From: an uncultured Clostridia bacterium | GTDB taxonomy: Bacteria; Bacillota; Clostridia; Christensenellales; Aristaeellaceae | Length of the DNA: 59,096 nucleotides | Assembly: GCA_934632155.1 (NCBI GenBank) | Contig: CAKTXZ010000015.1 | Coordinates: 1-59,096 of the forward strand | Direction: 5' to 3' | Shown: positions 25,804-35,216 of the stretch, piece by piece | How positions within the stretch are numbered: the first letter of the stretch is position 1 | How the letters are laid out: each line of letters begins with the position of its first letter | The notes under the pieces: model-generated | What the model was told of the DNA's origin: nothing | What the model saw: only the letters and a program-made list of their open reading frames with translations | The model's database searches: none | Translations under genes and position numbers: made by a program

Positions 25804-25853
25804 CATACGCTCCGACCGAAGGGACTGCTTCAGGGTCGGAGCGTATGCTTTTA
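25804..25853 (+). terminator. Strong intrinsic terminator after the LysR gene
   Basis: CATACGCTCCGACC (25804-25817) pairs perfectly with GGTCGGAGCGTATG (25834-25847), followed by CTTTTA. It stands between two convergent genes and may act for glycogen phosphorylase as well. Confidence 0.85.
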
Positions 25854-25933
25854 TAGGCGCTTGAGCTCAAGCGTCTTTTTTACAGGAAGCGCGGGGGCGA
25901 AAGCCGCCGGACGAAGGCGCATTTCCCACGGAC

Positions 25934-28360
25934 TTAACGCAGATGCCAGATGGTTTCGTTGTATTCGCGGATGGTGCGGTCGGAGGAGAAAACGCCGGAG
26001 CAGGCGGTATTGGTAATCGCCATACGCAGCCATTTTTCACGATCCTGATAATCGGCGTCCACGCGGCGCTGCGCCATGGAATAGGAGCCGAAATCCTTGA
26101 GCACGAAATAGGGATCGGAGAAGAGCAGGTTATGATAGATATCCTGCACGGCGGCGGGGTTATCCGGGAAGAGCGTGCCGTCGATGATCTGCGTCAGCGC
26201 GCGGCGCAGCTCGGCGTTGGCCTCGAAGATATGCATAGGCGCGTAATTGCCGGCGCGGTACATATCGCTGACGGTTTCGGCGCGCATGCCGAAAATGTAG
26301 ATGTTCTCCTCGCCGACCTGCTCGTAAATTTCCACGTTCGCGCCGTCCATGGTGCCGATGGTGACGGCGCCGTTCATCATGAATTTCATGTTGCCCGTGC
26401 CGCTGGCCTCCTTTCCGGCGGTCGAGAGCTGCTCGGACAGATCGGCGGCGGGCATGAGCGCCTCGGCGCTGGAAACGTCGTAATTTTCAAGGAAAATGAC
26501 GCGCAGGAAGCGCTTGGCGCGGGGCGTGCGGTCAATCAGCTTGCTGATGGCGATAATCAGGCGGATGATCTGCTTGGCCAGATAATAGCCCGGGCTGGCC
26601 TTCGCGCCAAAGACGAAGCAGCGCGGCGTCATGGTGAAGCCCGGGTCGTCCATGATGCGGTTGTAAAGCACGAGGATGTGCAGCGCGTTGAGCAGCTGAC
26701 GCTTGTATTCGTGCAGGCGCTTGGCCTGAACGTCGAACATGAAATCGGGGTCGACGCTCATTTTCTGGCGCTGCATGAGCATGTTGGAGAAGTTGACCTT
26801 GTTGCTGCGCTTGATTTTTTCAAATTCCGCCCGGAAAGCGGCGTCGTCCCGGAAGGGGAGCAGCTCGCGCAGCTTTGCAGGCTCGCGTACCCAGCCGTCG
26901 CCGATGGAATCGGTAATCAAATCGCGCAGGCCGGGGTTGGACACCATCAGCCAGCGGCGGTGCGTGATGCCGTTGGTAATGGCGCAGAATTTTTCGGGCA
27001 TGAATTCGTAATAATCGCGGAAGGTTTCCTTTTTGAGAATTTCGCCGTGCAGGCGGCTTACGCCGTTGACGGAATAGCTCATCGCGACGCACAGGTTCGC
27101 CATGTGCACCATGTCGTAGGCCGTGACGGCCATGCGCGCGATGCGCGGGTCGCGGCCGTTGCGGTAATGGTCGGCCAGCCGGGCGCAAAGGCGGCGGTTA
27201 ATTTCCTGCAGAATCATGTAAATGCGGGGCAGCAGGTTTTTCATCATGCTCTCGGGCCAGCGCTCGAGCGCCTCGCTCATGACGGTATGGTTGGTATAGG
27301 CGACGGCGTGCTGCACAATCCAGCTGGCCTCCTCCCAGCCCAGCCCCTCCTCGTCCATCAGCAGGCGCATCAGCTCCGGAATGGCAAGGCCGGGATGCGT
27401 GTCGTTGATGTGGATGGTCATCTTGTCGGGCAGCAGCATGAAATTACAGCCGTAGCGGCGCTTGAAATCCCTTAGCGCGTATTGGAGCGTGGCGCTGGTG
27501 AAGAAATAGTGCTGCTTGAGGCGCAGCTCCTTGCCCTCGTAGTGGTTGTCTTCGGGATAGAGCACCTTGCTGATGACGGTGGCCAGCTCCTGCTCCTGCA
27601 TGGATTTGGTGTAATCGCCGTTGCTGAAGGAGGCAAAATCGATCGTCTTGGGCGAACGCGCGCTCCACATGCGCAGGGTGTCGACCGTTTCGCAGTCGTA
27701 TCCCGCGACGGGCATGTCGTAGGGCATGGCCTCGACGGTGTTATAGTCCCTGAGGGTAAATTGCAGCCGCCCGTTGACGGCCCTTTCCTCGACATAGCCG
27801 CCAAAGCGCACCTCGCACGCGTCCTCCGGCGCGGGCACCTCCCATACGTTGCCCTCCGCCAGCCAGTTATCCGGCACCTCGACCTGCTGACCGTCCAGAA
27901 TGCGCTGGCGGAACAGGCCGTATTCGTAGCGGATGGTGCAGCCCATGGCGGGCAGGGAAAGCGAGGCCAGACTGTCCATGAAGCAGGCCGCCAGCCGCCC
28001 CAGACCGCCGTTGCCAAGGCCGGGCTCCGGCTCCTCTTGGATGACGCGCCGCCAATTAATGCCCAGCTCCTCCATCGCCTGACAATAGGCCTCCGTACTG
28101 CACAGGTTCAGGATGTTGCAGTGCAGGCTACGGCCCGTCAGAAATTCAACGGACAGGTAATACAGGCGCTTGGCGGTGCTGGATTTATCCTTTTCACGGT
28201 AGGCGACCCACTTTTGCATGATTTGGTCGCGTACGGTGGAGGCGATGGCGAAATAAATCTGCTGCTCCGTCGCGTCGGCCAGCGTGCGGCCGTTATAGCG
28301 CTGCAGCTTGCCAATGATGGATTTCTGAATGGATTCCTTGTCAAATTTCGTGGTGGGCAT
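25934..28360 (-). CDS. glgP: Glycogen/starch phosphorylase
   Basis: 808 residues, full length. The start was placed at the ATG six bases after GGAGGA, giving MPTTKFDKES; the ORF upstream lacks a site. Typical segments include GNGGLGRLAACFMDSLASL, the NDTHP loop, FGAKASPGYYLAK, and the pyridoxal-phosphate lysine in EASGTGNMKFMMNGA followed by TIGTMDGANVEI. It releases glucose 1-phosphate from alpha-1,4-glucans. It stands alone, not in a glg cluster. Confidence 0.95.
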   Translation of the reverse strand: MPTTKFDKESIQKSIIGKLQRYNGRTLADATEQQIYFAIASTVRDQIMQKWVAYREKDKSSTAKRLYYLSVEFLTGRSLHCNILNLCSTEAYCQAMEELGINWRRVIQEEPEPGLGNGGLGRLAACFMDSLASLSLPAMGCTIRYEYGLFRQRILDGQQVEVPDNWLAEGNVWEVPAPEDACEVRFGGYVEERAVNGRLQFTLRDYNTVEAMPYDMPVAGYDCETVDTLRMWSARSPKTIDFASFSNGDYTKSMQEQELATVISKVLYPEDNHYEGKELRLKQHYFFTSATLQYALRDFKRRYGCNFMLLPDKMTIHINDTHPGLAIPELMRLLMDEEGLGWEEASWIVQHAVAYTNHTVMSEALERWPESMMKNLLPRIYMILQEINRRLCARLADHYRNGRDPRIARMAVTAYDMVHMANLCVAMSYSVNGVSRLHGEILKKETFRDYYEFMPEKFCAITNGITHRRWLMVSNPGLRDLITDSIGDGWVREPAKLRELLPFRDDAAFRAEFEKIKRSNKVNFSNMLMQRQKMSVDPDFMFDVQAKRLHEYKRQLLNALHILVLYNRIMDDPGFTMTPRCFVFGAKASPGYYLAKQIIRLIIAISKLIDRTPRAKRFLRVIFLENYDVSSAEALMPAADLSEQLSTAGKEASGTGNMKFMMNGAVTIGTMDGANVEIYEQVGEENIYIFGMRAETVSDMYRAGNYAPMHIFEANAELRRALTQIIDGTLFPDNPAAVQDIYHNLLFSDPYFVLKDFGSYSMAQRRVDADYQDREKWLRMAITNTACSGVFSSDRTIREYNETIWHLR

Positions 28361-28774
28361 GAGCATTCCTCCGATCGGGCTGAGTCTGTTCAAGGAAAAC
28401 GCGCCGCTGCGCGAGGGCAAACGAAACTGGGCAGGAATACGCCTGCTGCGGGACAGGGGCGCTTGCGCCGAATTGTCAACCTATATTATAGCATGCGAAG
28501 CGGCCTGCGTCCATGGAGAATTTGGAAATGCGTCGACCAAGGCTGCGATGAAGCGATCCTGCGGCGCACGGGGGGACGAATGCATGCGTTCACGGACGCT
28601 CAGAGTCGGGCAAAGCGCGCCGAATGAAGAAACGCCCCGCGTCCGGCGTTTTAAGCCGAGGCAGGGCGTTTGCGTTATGCCTTGTATTGATCGATTTTCA
28701 TTTTGATTGGGATAAGGGAATTCCGTGCGCGCCATTCGTGCGCGTGGCTGCGGGGCGCGACCCAGGGTGTCCGC
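28361..28774. other. Intergenic, terminator-like hairpin only
   Basis: 414 bp between the phosphorylase start and the end of the metal ATPase gene. It holds a hairpin at 28630-28671. No gene with a ribosome binding site was found. A TATAAT for the phosphorylase can be read in reverse near 28480 but has a poor -35. Confidence 0.35.
28630..28671 (-). terminator. Candidate terminator of the arsR-type/ATPase operon
   Basis: AAACGCCC (28630-28637) pairs with GGGCGTTT (28664-28671). Read leftwards the stem ends in GGGCGTTTCTT, a modest T-rich tail, about 100 bp past the ATPase stop. Confidence 0.45.
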
Positions 28775-30739
28775 TTACTTCCGCGCCAGATGCATTGCGC
28801 GCATGGCGTTGAGAATCGCCAGAAAGCATACCCCGACGTCCGCGAACACTGCGCACCAAAGGCTATCCATACCGACGATGGCCAGCACCATAATCAGCGC
28901 CTTCACGGCCAGAGAGAAAACGATATTCTCCCGTACAATGCGGTGCGTGGCGCGGGAGATGCGAATCGCGTCGGCCAGCTTGCGCAGATCGTCGTCCATC
29001 AGCACGACGTCCGCCGCCTCAATCGCGGCGTCCGCGCCCATTGCGCCCATGGCTATGCCTACGTCCGCGCGCGCCAGTACGGGCGCGTCGTTGATGCCGT
29101 CGCCGACGAAAGCGAGCGTTTCGCCCTTTTGCCGCGCATCCAACAGGCGCTCAACCTGCGCCACCTTGCCGTCGGGCAGCAGGGATGCGTGCACCTCGTC
29201 CACGCCGACCTCCTGCGCGACCTCCCGCGCAACGCTTTCGCTGTCGCCGGTCAGCATGACCACTTTTTGGACGCCAAGCGACTTGAGACGGGCGATTGCT
29301 TCCTTGGCGCCGGGCTTTACTGTGTCGGTAATGAGGATATAGCCCGCATACGTGCCGTCGACCGCAACGTGCACCACCGTTCCGGCGCGCTTGACGGGAG
29401 AACACGCCGCCTGCTCGCGCGCCATCAGCTTTTCATTGCCGACCGCGACCCGCCGGCCTTCAACCTGCGCAATGACGCCATGGCCCGCAATTTCCTCTGC
29501 GGTTTCGGCGCAAAGCTGCTCGCCCGCGGCCTCGCGCAGCGAAAGCGCGATGGGATGTGTGCTGAAGCCTTCCGCCGCGGCGGCCAGTGCAAGCAGCCGT
29601 TCGGGCGGCATGCCGACCGCTTCCGTATGCGTTACCTTGAAAACGCCCTGCGTAAGCGTTCCGGTTTTATCCATTACGACCGTGCCGCAATCGGCAAGCA
29701 TTTCCATGTAATTAGCGCCCTTCATCAGAATGCCGCGGCGGGAAGCGCCGCCGATGCCGCTGAAGAAGGAGAGCGGAACCGAGATAACCAACGCGCAGGG
29801 GCAGGAAATAACCAGAAAGCTCAGCGCGCGATGCAGCCACTCAGCCCATTCGCCCGTAAACAACGGCGGAATGAGGGCCACAACGACGGCCAGCCCGACC
29901 ACGATGGGCGTGTAGACGCGGGCAAAGCGCGTGATAAACCGATCGGCCTTGGATTTATGATCGCTCGATTTTTCAACCAGCGTCAGAATGCGGCTGACGG
30001 TGGAATCGGCAAAGAGGCTGGTCACGCGGACGCGCAGCGTTCCCTGCATATTGACGCAGCCGCTGATGACCGTGTCGCCGGGCTTTACATCGCGCGGCGC
30101 GCTTTCGCCGGTGAGCGCTACGGTGTTCAGCGCCGAATAGCCCTCCAGCACCTCGCCGTCCAGCGGTACCTTTTCGCCGGGACGAATCACAATGACCCGC
30201 CCGATCTCTACCCCCTCGGGCAGCAGGCGAACCAGCTGACCGTCCTTTTCCACATTGGCGTATTCGGGGCGGATGTCCATGAGCTCGGCGATGGAATCGC
30301 GGCTCTTGTCCACGGCGTAATCCTGAAACATTTCGCCGATCTGGAACAGCAGCATGACCGCCACGCCCTCGGCGTAATCGCCCAGCGCGAACGCGCCCAC
30401 GGCGGCCAGCGTCATCAGGAACATTTCGTCCAGCATGCGCCCGTGCAGCAGGTTGATAACGGCCTCCCGGATGACCTGATAGCCGACGATCAGCATGGCG
30501 GCCAGCAGGATAACCAGCCTGACCGTGTCGCCCATGGGAACGACCAGCGACGCGATCAGCAGCAGCGCGCTGACGATGATGCGCGCGAGCATAATCCGCC
30601 TGCTCTGCGCTTCGTCGCCGTGGTCGTGATTGTGCTCGCGATGATGCTCATAGCCGTGGTCGTGATGGCGCGCATGGCTGTGTTCATGGTTATGCGCATG
30701 ATTGTGCTCGTGATTGCAATGTTCACAGTTGCAGCCCAT
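28775..30739 (-). CDS. Zn/Cd/Pb-type P1B ATPase
   Basis: 654 residues. The chosen start is MGCNC, whose ATG follows GAGGG by seven bases; a TTG 24 bp upstream is possible. The N-terminus has no HMA domain but a Cys/His cluster (CNCEHCNHEHNH and repeated HxH) for metal capture. Further on are the actuator TGES, the transport motif SCPCALV (CPC), DKTGTLT with the phosphorylated Asp, THP in place of the HP-locus SEHP, and GDGINDAP. A CPC motif with a C-terminal WCAVFADVG segment suggests the Zn2+/Cd2+/Pb2+ subgroup. It is co-transcribed with the repressor encoded 32 bp upstream. Confidence 0.93.
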   Translation of the reverse strand: MGCNCEHCNHEHNHAHNHEHSHARHHDHGYEHHREHNHDHGDEAQSRRIMLARIIVSALLLIASLVVPMGDTVRLVILLAAMLIVGYQVIREAVINLLHGRMLDEMFLMTLAAVGAFALGDYAEGVAVMLLFQIGEMFQDYAVDKSRDSIAELMDIRPEYANVEKDGQLVRLLPEGVEIGRVIVIRPGEKVPLDGEVLEGYSALNTVALTGESAPRDVKPGDTVISGCVNMQGTLRVRVTSLFADSTVSRILTLVEKSSDHKSKADRFITRFARVYTPIVVGLAVVVALIPPLFTGEWAEWLHRALSFLVISCPCALVISVPLSFFSGIGGASRRGILMKGANYMEMLADCGTVVMDKTGTLTQGVFKVTHTEAVGMPPERLLALAAAAEGFSTHPIALSLREAAGEQLCAETAEEIAGHGVIAQVEGRRVAVGNEKLMAREQAACSPVKRAGTVVHVAVDGTYAGYILITDTVKPGAKEAIARLKSLGVQKVVMLTGDSESVAREVAQEVGVDEVHASLLPDGKVAQVERLLDARQKGETLAFVGDGINDAPVLARADVGIAMGAMGADAAIEAADVVLMDDDLRKLADAIRISRATHRIVRENIVFSLAVKALIMVLAIVGMDSLWCAVFADVGVCFLAILNAMRAMHLARK

Positions 30740-30771
30740 TATTTTTCCCTCGCCTTCGTGCAAAATCGGGA

Positions 30772-31134
30772 TTATTCACACAGGTGCTCCATACCCATAT
30801 CGATGATTGTGCGGACGTGCTCGTCCGCCAGCGCGTAGAACACGGTTTTGCCCTCGCGCCGGCACTTGACCAGCTTGGACTGCTTGAGCACCCGCAGCTG
30901 ATGGGAAATGGCGGACTGCGTCATGCCCAGCACCTGCGCAATATCGCACACGCACATCTCCGCCTCAAAGAGCACATAGAGGATCTTGATGCGCGTGCTG
31001 TCGCCAAAGACCTTGTAAAGCTCCGCCAGATCATAGAGCATTTCCTCGTCCGGCATGCTTGCGTCCACGGAGGAGATCAGCTCCGGATGCGGCTCGCCGT
31101 TGGCGGAGGGTTGGGTACAGGGGACGTCCTTCAT
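30772..31134 (-). CDS. ArsR/SmtB-family metal-sensing repressor (CadC-like)
   Basis: 120 residues. A winged HTH (DIAQVLGMTQSAISHQLRVLKQ) is preceded by the metal-type box CVCDI, as in CadC alpha-3N sites. The C-terminal helix DEHVRTIIDMGMEHLCE carries the D-x-H...H-xx-E ligands of the alpha-5 zinc site. Loss of DNA binding on Zn or Cd would open the adjoining ATPase gene. A palindromic operator covers its own promoter region. Confidence 0.93.
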   Translation of the reverse strand: MKDVPCTQPSANGEPHPELISSVDASMPDEEMLYDLAELYKVFGDSTRIKILYVLFEAEMCVCDIAQVLGMTQSAISHQLRVLKQSKLVKCRREGKTVFYALADEHVRTIIDMGMEHLCE

Positions 31135-31153
31135 GGTTGTTCATCCTTTCACT

Positions 31154-31167
31154 TGAGCATATGCTCA
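31154..31167. promoter_or_regulatory. ArsR-type operator palindrome
   Basis: TGAGCATATGCTCA is a perfect 14-bp palindrome just downstream of the -10 (31174-31179, read leftwards). Its form resembles the ATATGAnCA...TGnTCATAT operators of CadC/SmtB proteins. Confidence 0.7.
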
Positions 31168-31173
31168 TATGAT

Positions 31174-31201
31174 ATTATATGCATATTCGGCGCGTTGTCA
31201 A
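31174..31201 (-). promoter_or_regulatory. Promoter of the metal resistance operon
   Basis: Leftward TTGACA (31196-31201) and TATAAT (31174-31179) are 16 bp apart, both consensus, with the repressor operator just after the -10. Confidence 0.75.
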
Positions 31202-31236
31202 CAGGAATTTGAAATTTTTTTGCCTTTTTGTATAGC

Positions 31237-31266
31237 GCATGCCTTTTGACGCTTTGGGACATGATA
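31237..31266 (+). promoter_or_regulatory. Candidate sigma-G promoter of the ger operon
   Basis: GCATG (31237-31241) and CATGATA (31260-31266) are 18 bp apart, which fits the Bacillus sigma-G form GHATR-N18-CATnMTA closely. The germination operon starts 40 bp further on and is expected to be forespore-specific. Confidence 0.6.
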
Positions 31267-31306
31267 ACCAAGAGAGTTAACGGAGCGCTTGGGAGGGAAA
31301 AAAGCG

Positions 31307-32824
31307 ATGGCGAACGAGGCGGAACAGGAGCCGCGGGGCGTGCTGACGGGCAATTTTGCGCAGAATATGGCGCTGCTGAGCGCTGCCTGCCATGCGCGGG
31401 AGAATGAGGACGTTGTTGTGCACCCCTTCACAATGATGGGGCGCGAAGCAGCGGTTTTCTATGTCGACGGCATGGCGGAGGATGCAAAGGTTCAGAAGTT
31501 TCTGCTCATGCCCTGTCTCGAGGCCAAGGAGCCGCCGGAGGAAACGGCGCTTGCGGACTATCTGTGCCGTCAGGTGGTGCCGATGGGCTCGTTGACCCCG
31601 ACGACGCAGGCGGAGCGTGCTGCGCAGCGCATCTTCAGCGGCGACGTGGCGCTTATCTGCGACGGAATGCCCTGTGCGCTGATGGCGGATGTAAAGGGCT
31701 TTGTCAAGCGCGGCGTGGGCGAGCCGATCAACGAATCGGTCATTATCGGGCCGCATGAGGGGTTCAACGAATCGCTTCGGGATAATGTGGTGCTGCTGCG
31801 GCGGATGCTGCGCACCCCCAGTCTCATCAGCGAGCAGCTTAGCGTGGGGGCGAAGATTCCTACGCGGCTGAGCCTTGTATACCTTGCGGGCATCGCGCGC
31901 GAGGAGACGCTGCAGGAGCTTCGGCGACGCATCGCCGGCTGCAATGTGGACTATGTTTCCAGCATCGGGATGCTGGAGCAATTGATTGAGGATAAGCCCT
32001 TTTCGCTTTTTCCGCAGGTTGTCACCACCGAACGCCCGGATCGCGCGGTGAGCTTTCTGAACGAGGGGCAGGTGGTGATCGTGATGGAGAACGCGCCCAG
32101 CGTGTTGATTATGCCCATCAGCGTCGTGCATCTTTTTCACGCTCCGGATGATACGGGCATGCGCTGGCAATACGGCACGTTCCTGCGCTTGCTGCGCATG
32201 GCGGGCATTTTGATTTCGCTTCTTTTGCCGGCGGTCTTCGTGTCGCTGACGGTGTTTCATCCCGAGGGCATGCCGCTGTCGCTGATTACGTCGGTTATTG
32301 AGTCGCAGTCGCGCGTTCCGCTGTCGCTGTTTACGTCCATGCTCCTGATGCTGCTGGTGTTCAGCCTGATTAACGAGGCCGGCGCGCGCGTGCCCGGCGC
32401 GATGGGCGGCAGCTTCTCCATCGTCAGCGGCCTGATATTGGGTCAGGCGGCGGTGGACGCCGATTTGCTCAGCCCGCTGCTGATTATCGTGGTGGCCATC
32501 AGCGGCCTTGGCAGCTATGCCGTTCCCAGCTTTCCGCTGACGCTATCGCTGCGCATCGCGCAGTTTTTTCTGGTGCTGGCCTCGGGTATTGCGGGGTATC
32601 TGGGCATGGTGCTGGGGCTGTTTTTCATTTTAATGCGTTTGGCCGGGCTGACCAGCCTGCATTATCCGTATCTGGCGCCGGTCGCGCCCCGAAGGGTGTC
32701 AAACCCCGATACGCTGCTGCGCCTGCCGATCTGGCGGCAGCGGCTTCGCGGCTACATCGCCAATCCCGCACAGATGGAACGGGCGCAGGGCCGCATGCGC
32801 GCATGGGATCGGCCGAAAAAATAA
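31307..32824 (+). CDS. gerAA: Spore germination receptor subunit GerAA
   Basis: 505 residues. The ATG follows GGGAGGG; a TTG 18 bp upstream lies on the site itself. The N-terminal cytoplasmic domain contains the family hallmark GPHEGFNESLRDN and then RTPSL. A C-terminal membrane part has about five segments including TSMLLMLLVFSLINEAGAR and GAMGGSFSIVSGLILGQAAV. It forms the germinant receptor of the spore inner membrane with the two following products. SpoVAF is a close relative, but the gerAB and gerAC neighbours favour GerAA. Confidence 0.93.
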   Translation: MANEAEQEPRGVLTGNFAQNMALLSAACHARENEDVVVHPFTMMGREAAVFYVDGMAEDAKVQKFLLMPCLEAKEPPEETALADYLCRQVVPMGSLTPTTQAERAAQRIFSGDVALICDGMPCALMADVKGFVKRGVGEPINESVIIGPHEGFNESLRDNVVLLRRMLRTPSLISEQLSVGAKIPTRLSLVYLAGIAREETLQELRRRIAGCNVDYVSSIGMLEQLIEDKPFSLFPQVVTTERPDRAVSFLNEGQVVIVMENAPSVLIMPISVVHLFHAPDDTGMRWQYGTFLRLLRMAGILISLLLPAVFVSLTVFHPEGMPLSLITSVIESQSRVPLSLFTSMLLMLLVFSLINEAGARVPGAMGGSFSIVSGLILGQAAVDADLLSPLLIIVVAISGLGSYAVPSFPLTLSLRIAQFFLVLASGIAGYLGMVLGLFFILMRLAGLTSLHYPYLAPVAPRRVSNPDTLLRLPIWRQRLRGYIANPAQMERAQGRMRAWDRPKK

Positions 32825-32840
32825 ACGGGACGGCAAAAGC

Positions 32841-33971
32841 ATGCGAAGACAGACGACCACAACCATCCATACGGCGCAGGAGCTGCTGGCGCAGCGAACG
32901 CAGATTTTTTCCAGCCAGCAAAGCGCCCTGAGCGGCCTTACGCTGTATGCGCAGCTGCGCATCGGTATGGCGATGTACTTATTCGGGCATGTCAGCACGC
33001 CGGGATATCTTTCCGTTTTGCTGACCGTACCGGCGGCTGCGGCCCTGTACCTGCTTTCGGCCTATGTCGCGCGCCGCGCGGCCCCCGGACGCCGCCCCCT
33101 TGAAAGCGCGGCGGGGCGGGTTGGGGAGCGCGTGGTGCTGCTGGCGCTTGCCGCGGCGATGCTGCTGGACGCGCAAATGGCGCTGTATGCGCTGGTTTCG
33201 ATGATTAGCGAGGTGCTTCCCGGCATTCGTCCGTTGGTTACGGCGTCGGCGGTGGTGCTTTTGACGATGCTGGCGCTGGGCGGCGAGGATACCTATGCGC
33301 TGGCGCGGATGGCGCGCCTGATGGCATGGGTGCTGGCGGCGATTCTTTTTTACTGTGTGTTGGGCGCGGTGCCTTCGGGCAATATCGGGCATTTGTTTCC
33401 GCTGCTGGGTCAGGGGGTGCAAAGCGTTGCGCGCGGCGCGCTGTGGATGTGCGGCTGTACGGCGGGCGTATGCTGCCCGATGATTTTGCAGTCGCGGGAG
33501 GGCGCAGCGGCGCTGACGCGCGGCGGCCTTTGCCTGAAAAAGCAGCTGCTCGGCGTCGCGGCGGCGGCCGCTATGGCGCTGATTACCGCTTATGTGCTGC
33601 CCTTTTATGCGCTTTCGCGCGCAGAGGAGCTGGGCAGCCGCTTGATGATTCTTTCCAATTCCGGCTCGTCGGTTTCCGGCTGGAGCCTGATGCTCTGCGC
33701 GCAGCTGTTTATGCTGCTTATTGCGCTTTCCGCTGCCGTCACCAACGCATCGGCGATGATTTCCTGCATTGCGGGGCGAGGCAAAACGACGCCCGCCACA
33801 ACGGCGGCGCTGCTTGCGCTGCTTGTTCCCGCTGCGGCGCTCAGGACGCGCGCGATTAGCGAGGCGCTTTTGATGATTGCGCCGGCGCGCTATTGGCTGG
33901 CGCTGGCGGCGATGTGCGCCGCGGCCGTTTTCGCGCGGCTGCGGGGCAGGGGGAGGGAGACGGGCGCATGA
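32841..33971 (+). CDS. gerAB: Spore germination receptor subunit GerAB (permease-like)
   Basis: 376 residues with about ten hydrophobic segments, in the APC-superfamily spore permease group. It lies 16 bp after gerAA and overlaps gerAC by four bases. Sequence is divergent from Bacillus GerAB, as usual for the germinant-binding subunit, so the ligand cannot be inferred. Confidence 0.88.
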   Translation: MRRQTTTTIHTAQELLAQRTQIFSSQQSALSGLTLYAQLRIGMAMYLFGHVSTPGYLSVLLTVPAAAALYLLSAYVARRAAPGRRPLESAAGRVGERVVLLALAAAMLLDAQMALYALVSMISEVLPGIRPLVTASAVVLLTMLALGGEDTYALARMARLMAWVLAAILFYCVLGAVPSGNIGHLFPLLGQGVQSVARGALWMCGCTAGVCCPMILQSREGAAALTRGGLCLKKQLLGVAAAAAMALITAYVLPFYALSRAEELGSRLMILSNSGSSVSGWSLMLCAQLFMLLIALSAAVTNASAMISCIAGRGKTTPATTAALLALLVPAAALRTRAISEALLMIAPARYWLALAAMCAAAVFARLRGRGRETGA

Positions 33972-35125
33972 AACGCATGCTGGCGCTGCTGTTGCTGATG
34001 GTCTGCTGCGTGCTGACGGGCTGCATGAGCCGCCAGCTGGAGGAGCAGATGCTGGTCATCATTCTGGGCGTGGATGAAACAGAGGATGGAATTCGCCTTG
34101 TGCTGAAGATTCCCAGCAACTCTGCCTCCGGCGATTCAGGCGGCGATAATACCTCCGGCGAGGACGACGCTACGGCGGGCGGCGGGCAGATGGGTTATCT
34201 GCTGCTGGAGGCCACGGGCGGAAGCTTTGAGGACACCATGACGCTGCTGCATGCGACGACGCCGCGCACGCTGAATTTTTGTCAGGTGCGCGAGGTGGTT
34301 GTGGGCGAAAAGCTGGCCTCGGGCGATCAATTCGCCGCGCTGATAGCCAAAATCTATATGCTGCCGCGCATGCGTTCGCAGGCGATCATGGTCATCAGCC
34401 GGGGAGAAGCGAGGGAGTTTGTCGCCGCGCAGAAGCCGTATGTCGGCATTCGGCTGAGCCGCTATGTAGACACGACCATTTCAAACTATGCGGGCAAGGG
34501 CTTTATTCCGACGATCACGCTGGGGCAGGCGCATCGGGATCTTGGCATGGGCTTTGTCGACCCGCTGCTGGTATACGGGGCGGTGAATCGTTTCGACCAG
34601 CCGGAATACGAAAAAATGCCCATCGATTCCCTGCCGGGCAACCTGCCGCGCAAGAGCGTCAATAAGGTGGAGATGCTGGGCGCGGCGGCGACGGACGGCG
34701 TGGGCGTGAGCGGCGAGCTGACGGGCTATGAAATGGCGCTGGTGCATTTGCTGCGCGGGGATGTGGAGGATCTGAACATCGACAACCGGGACGACCCGTC
34801 CGCGCGGATTTCGGCGCGGTCGCCCGCGACGCTGCGGGTGGATCTGTCGACGCGCCCCGCAACGCTCAGCGTGCAGCTGCTGTGCGTGGCGCGGTATGCG
34901 CCCGGCCTTGTTCCGGATGCAGAGGCGGTTCGCCGCCGGGTGGAGATGGATATTACGCAAATGCTTCGAAAATTGCAGCAAATGCGCTGCGACGGGGTGG
35001 GCTTTGGCAATATCGCCGTGCGTCAATGCATGACGATGGCGCAATGGGACGCGCTGAACTGGCGCGATACCTACAGCGAGGCGGATGTGCAGGTGGAGGT
35101 TCGGCTGCAGCTTCGCGAAAACTGA
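33968..35125 (+). CDS. gerAC: Spore germination lipoprotein GerAC
   Basis: 385 residues. The ATG overlaps the gerAB stop (ATGA). The signal peptide ends with a lipobox LTGC (Cys19). Family features are the N-terminal MLVIILGVDETEDGIRLVL strand and a C-terminal alpha-beta domain with a conserved pattern near WDALNWRDTYSEADVQVEV. It sits on the outer face of the inner spore membrane with GerAA and GerAB. Confidence 0.92.
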   Translation: MKRMLALLLLMVCCVLTGCMSRQLEEQMLVIILGVDETEDGIRLVLKIPSNSASGDSGGDNTSGEDDATAGGGQMGYLLLEATGGSFEDTMTLLHATTPRTLNFCQVREVVVGEKLASGDQFAALIAKIYMLPRMRSQAIMVISRGEAREFVAAQKPYVGIRLSRYVDTTISNYAGKGFIPTITLGQAHRDLGMGFVDPLLVYGAVNRFDQPEYEKMPIDSLPGNLPRKSVNKVEMLGAAATDGVGVSGELTGYEMALVHLLRGDVEDLNIDNRDDPSARISARSPATLRVDLSTRPATLSVQLLCVARYAPGLVPDAEAVRRRVEMDITQMLRKLQQMRCDGVGFGNIAVRQCMTMAQWDALNWRDTYSEADVQVEVRLQLREN

Positions 35126-35216
35126 GCTTCGGGCGCTTTGGGCAACCTAAAAAACGACGCCGAAGCCATCGGCCGCCGTTTCTGCGTGCAAGTCGACGGG
35201 GCCGCGCCCCTTTATC

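Noticed and set aside
25798..25850. Inverted repeat that might be an IS end or CRISPR-like unit
   Set aside because: Single copy directly after a stop codon and followed by a T-rich tail, so it is a terminator.
28703..30838. 711-codon rightward frame over the metal ATPase gene
   Set aside because: Shadow of the P-type ATPase; no domain and no ribosome binding site.
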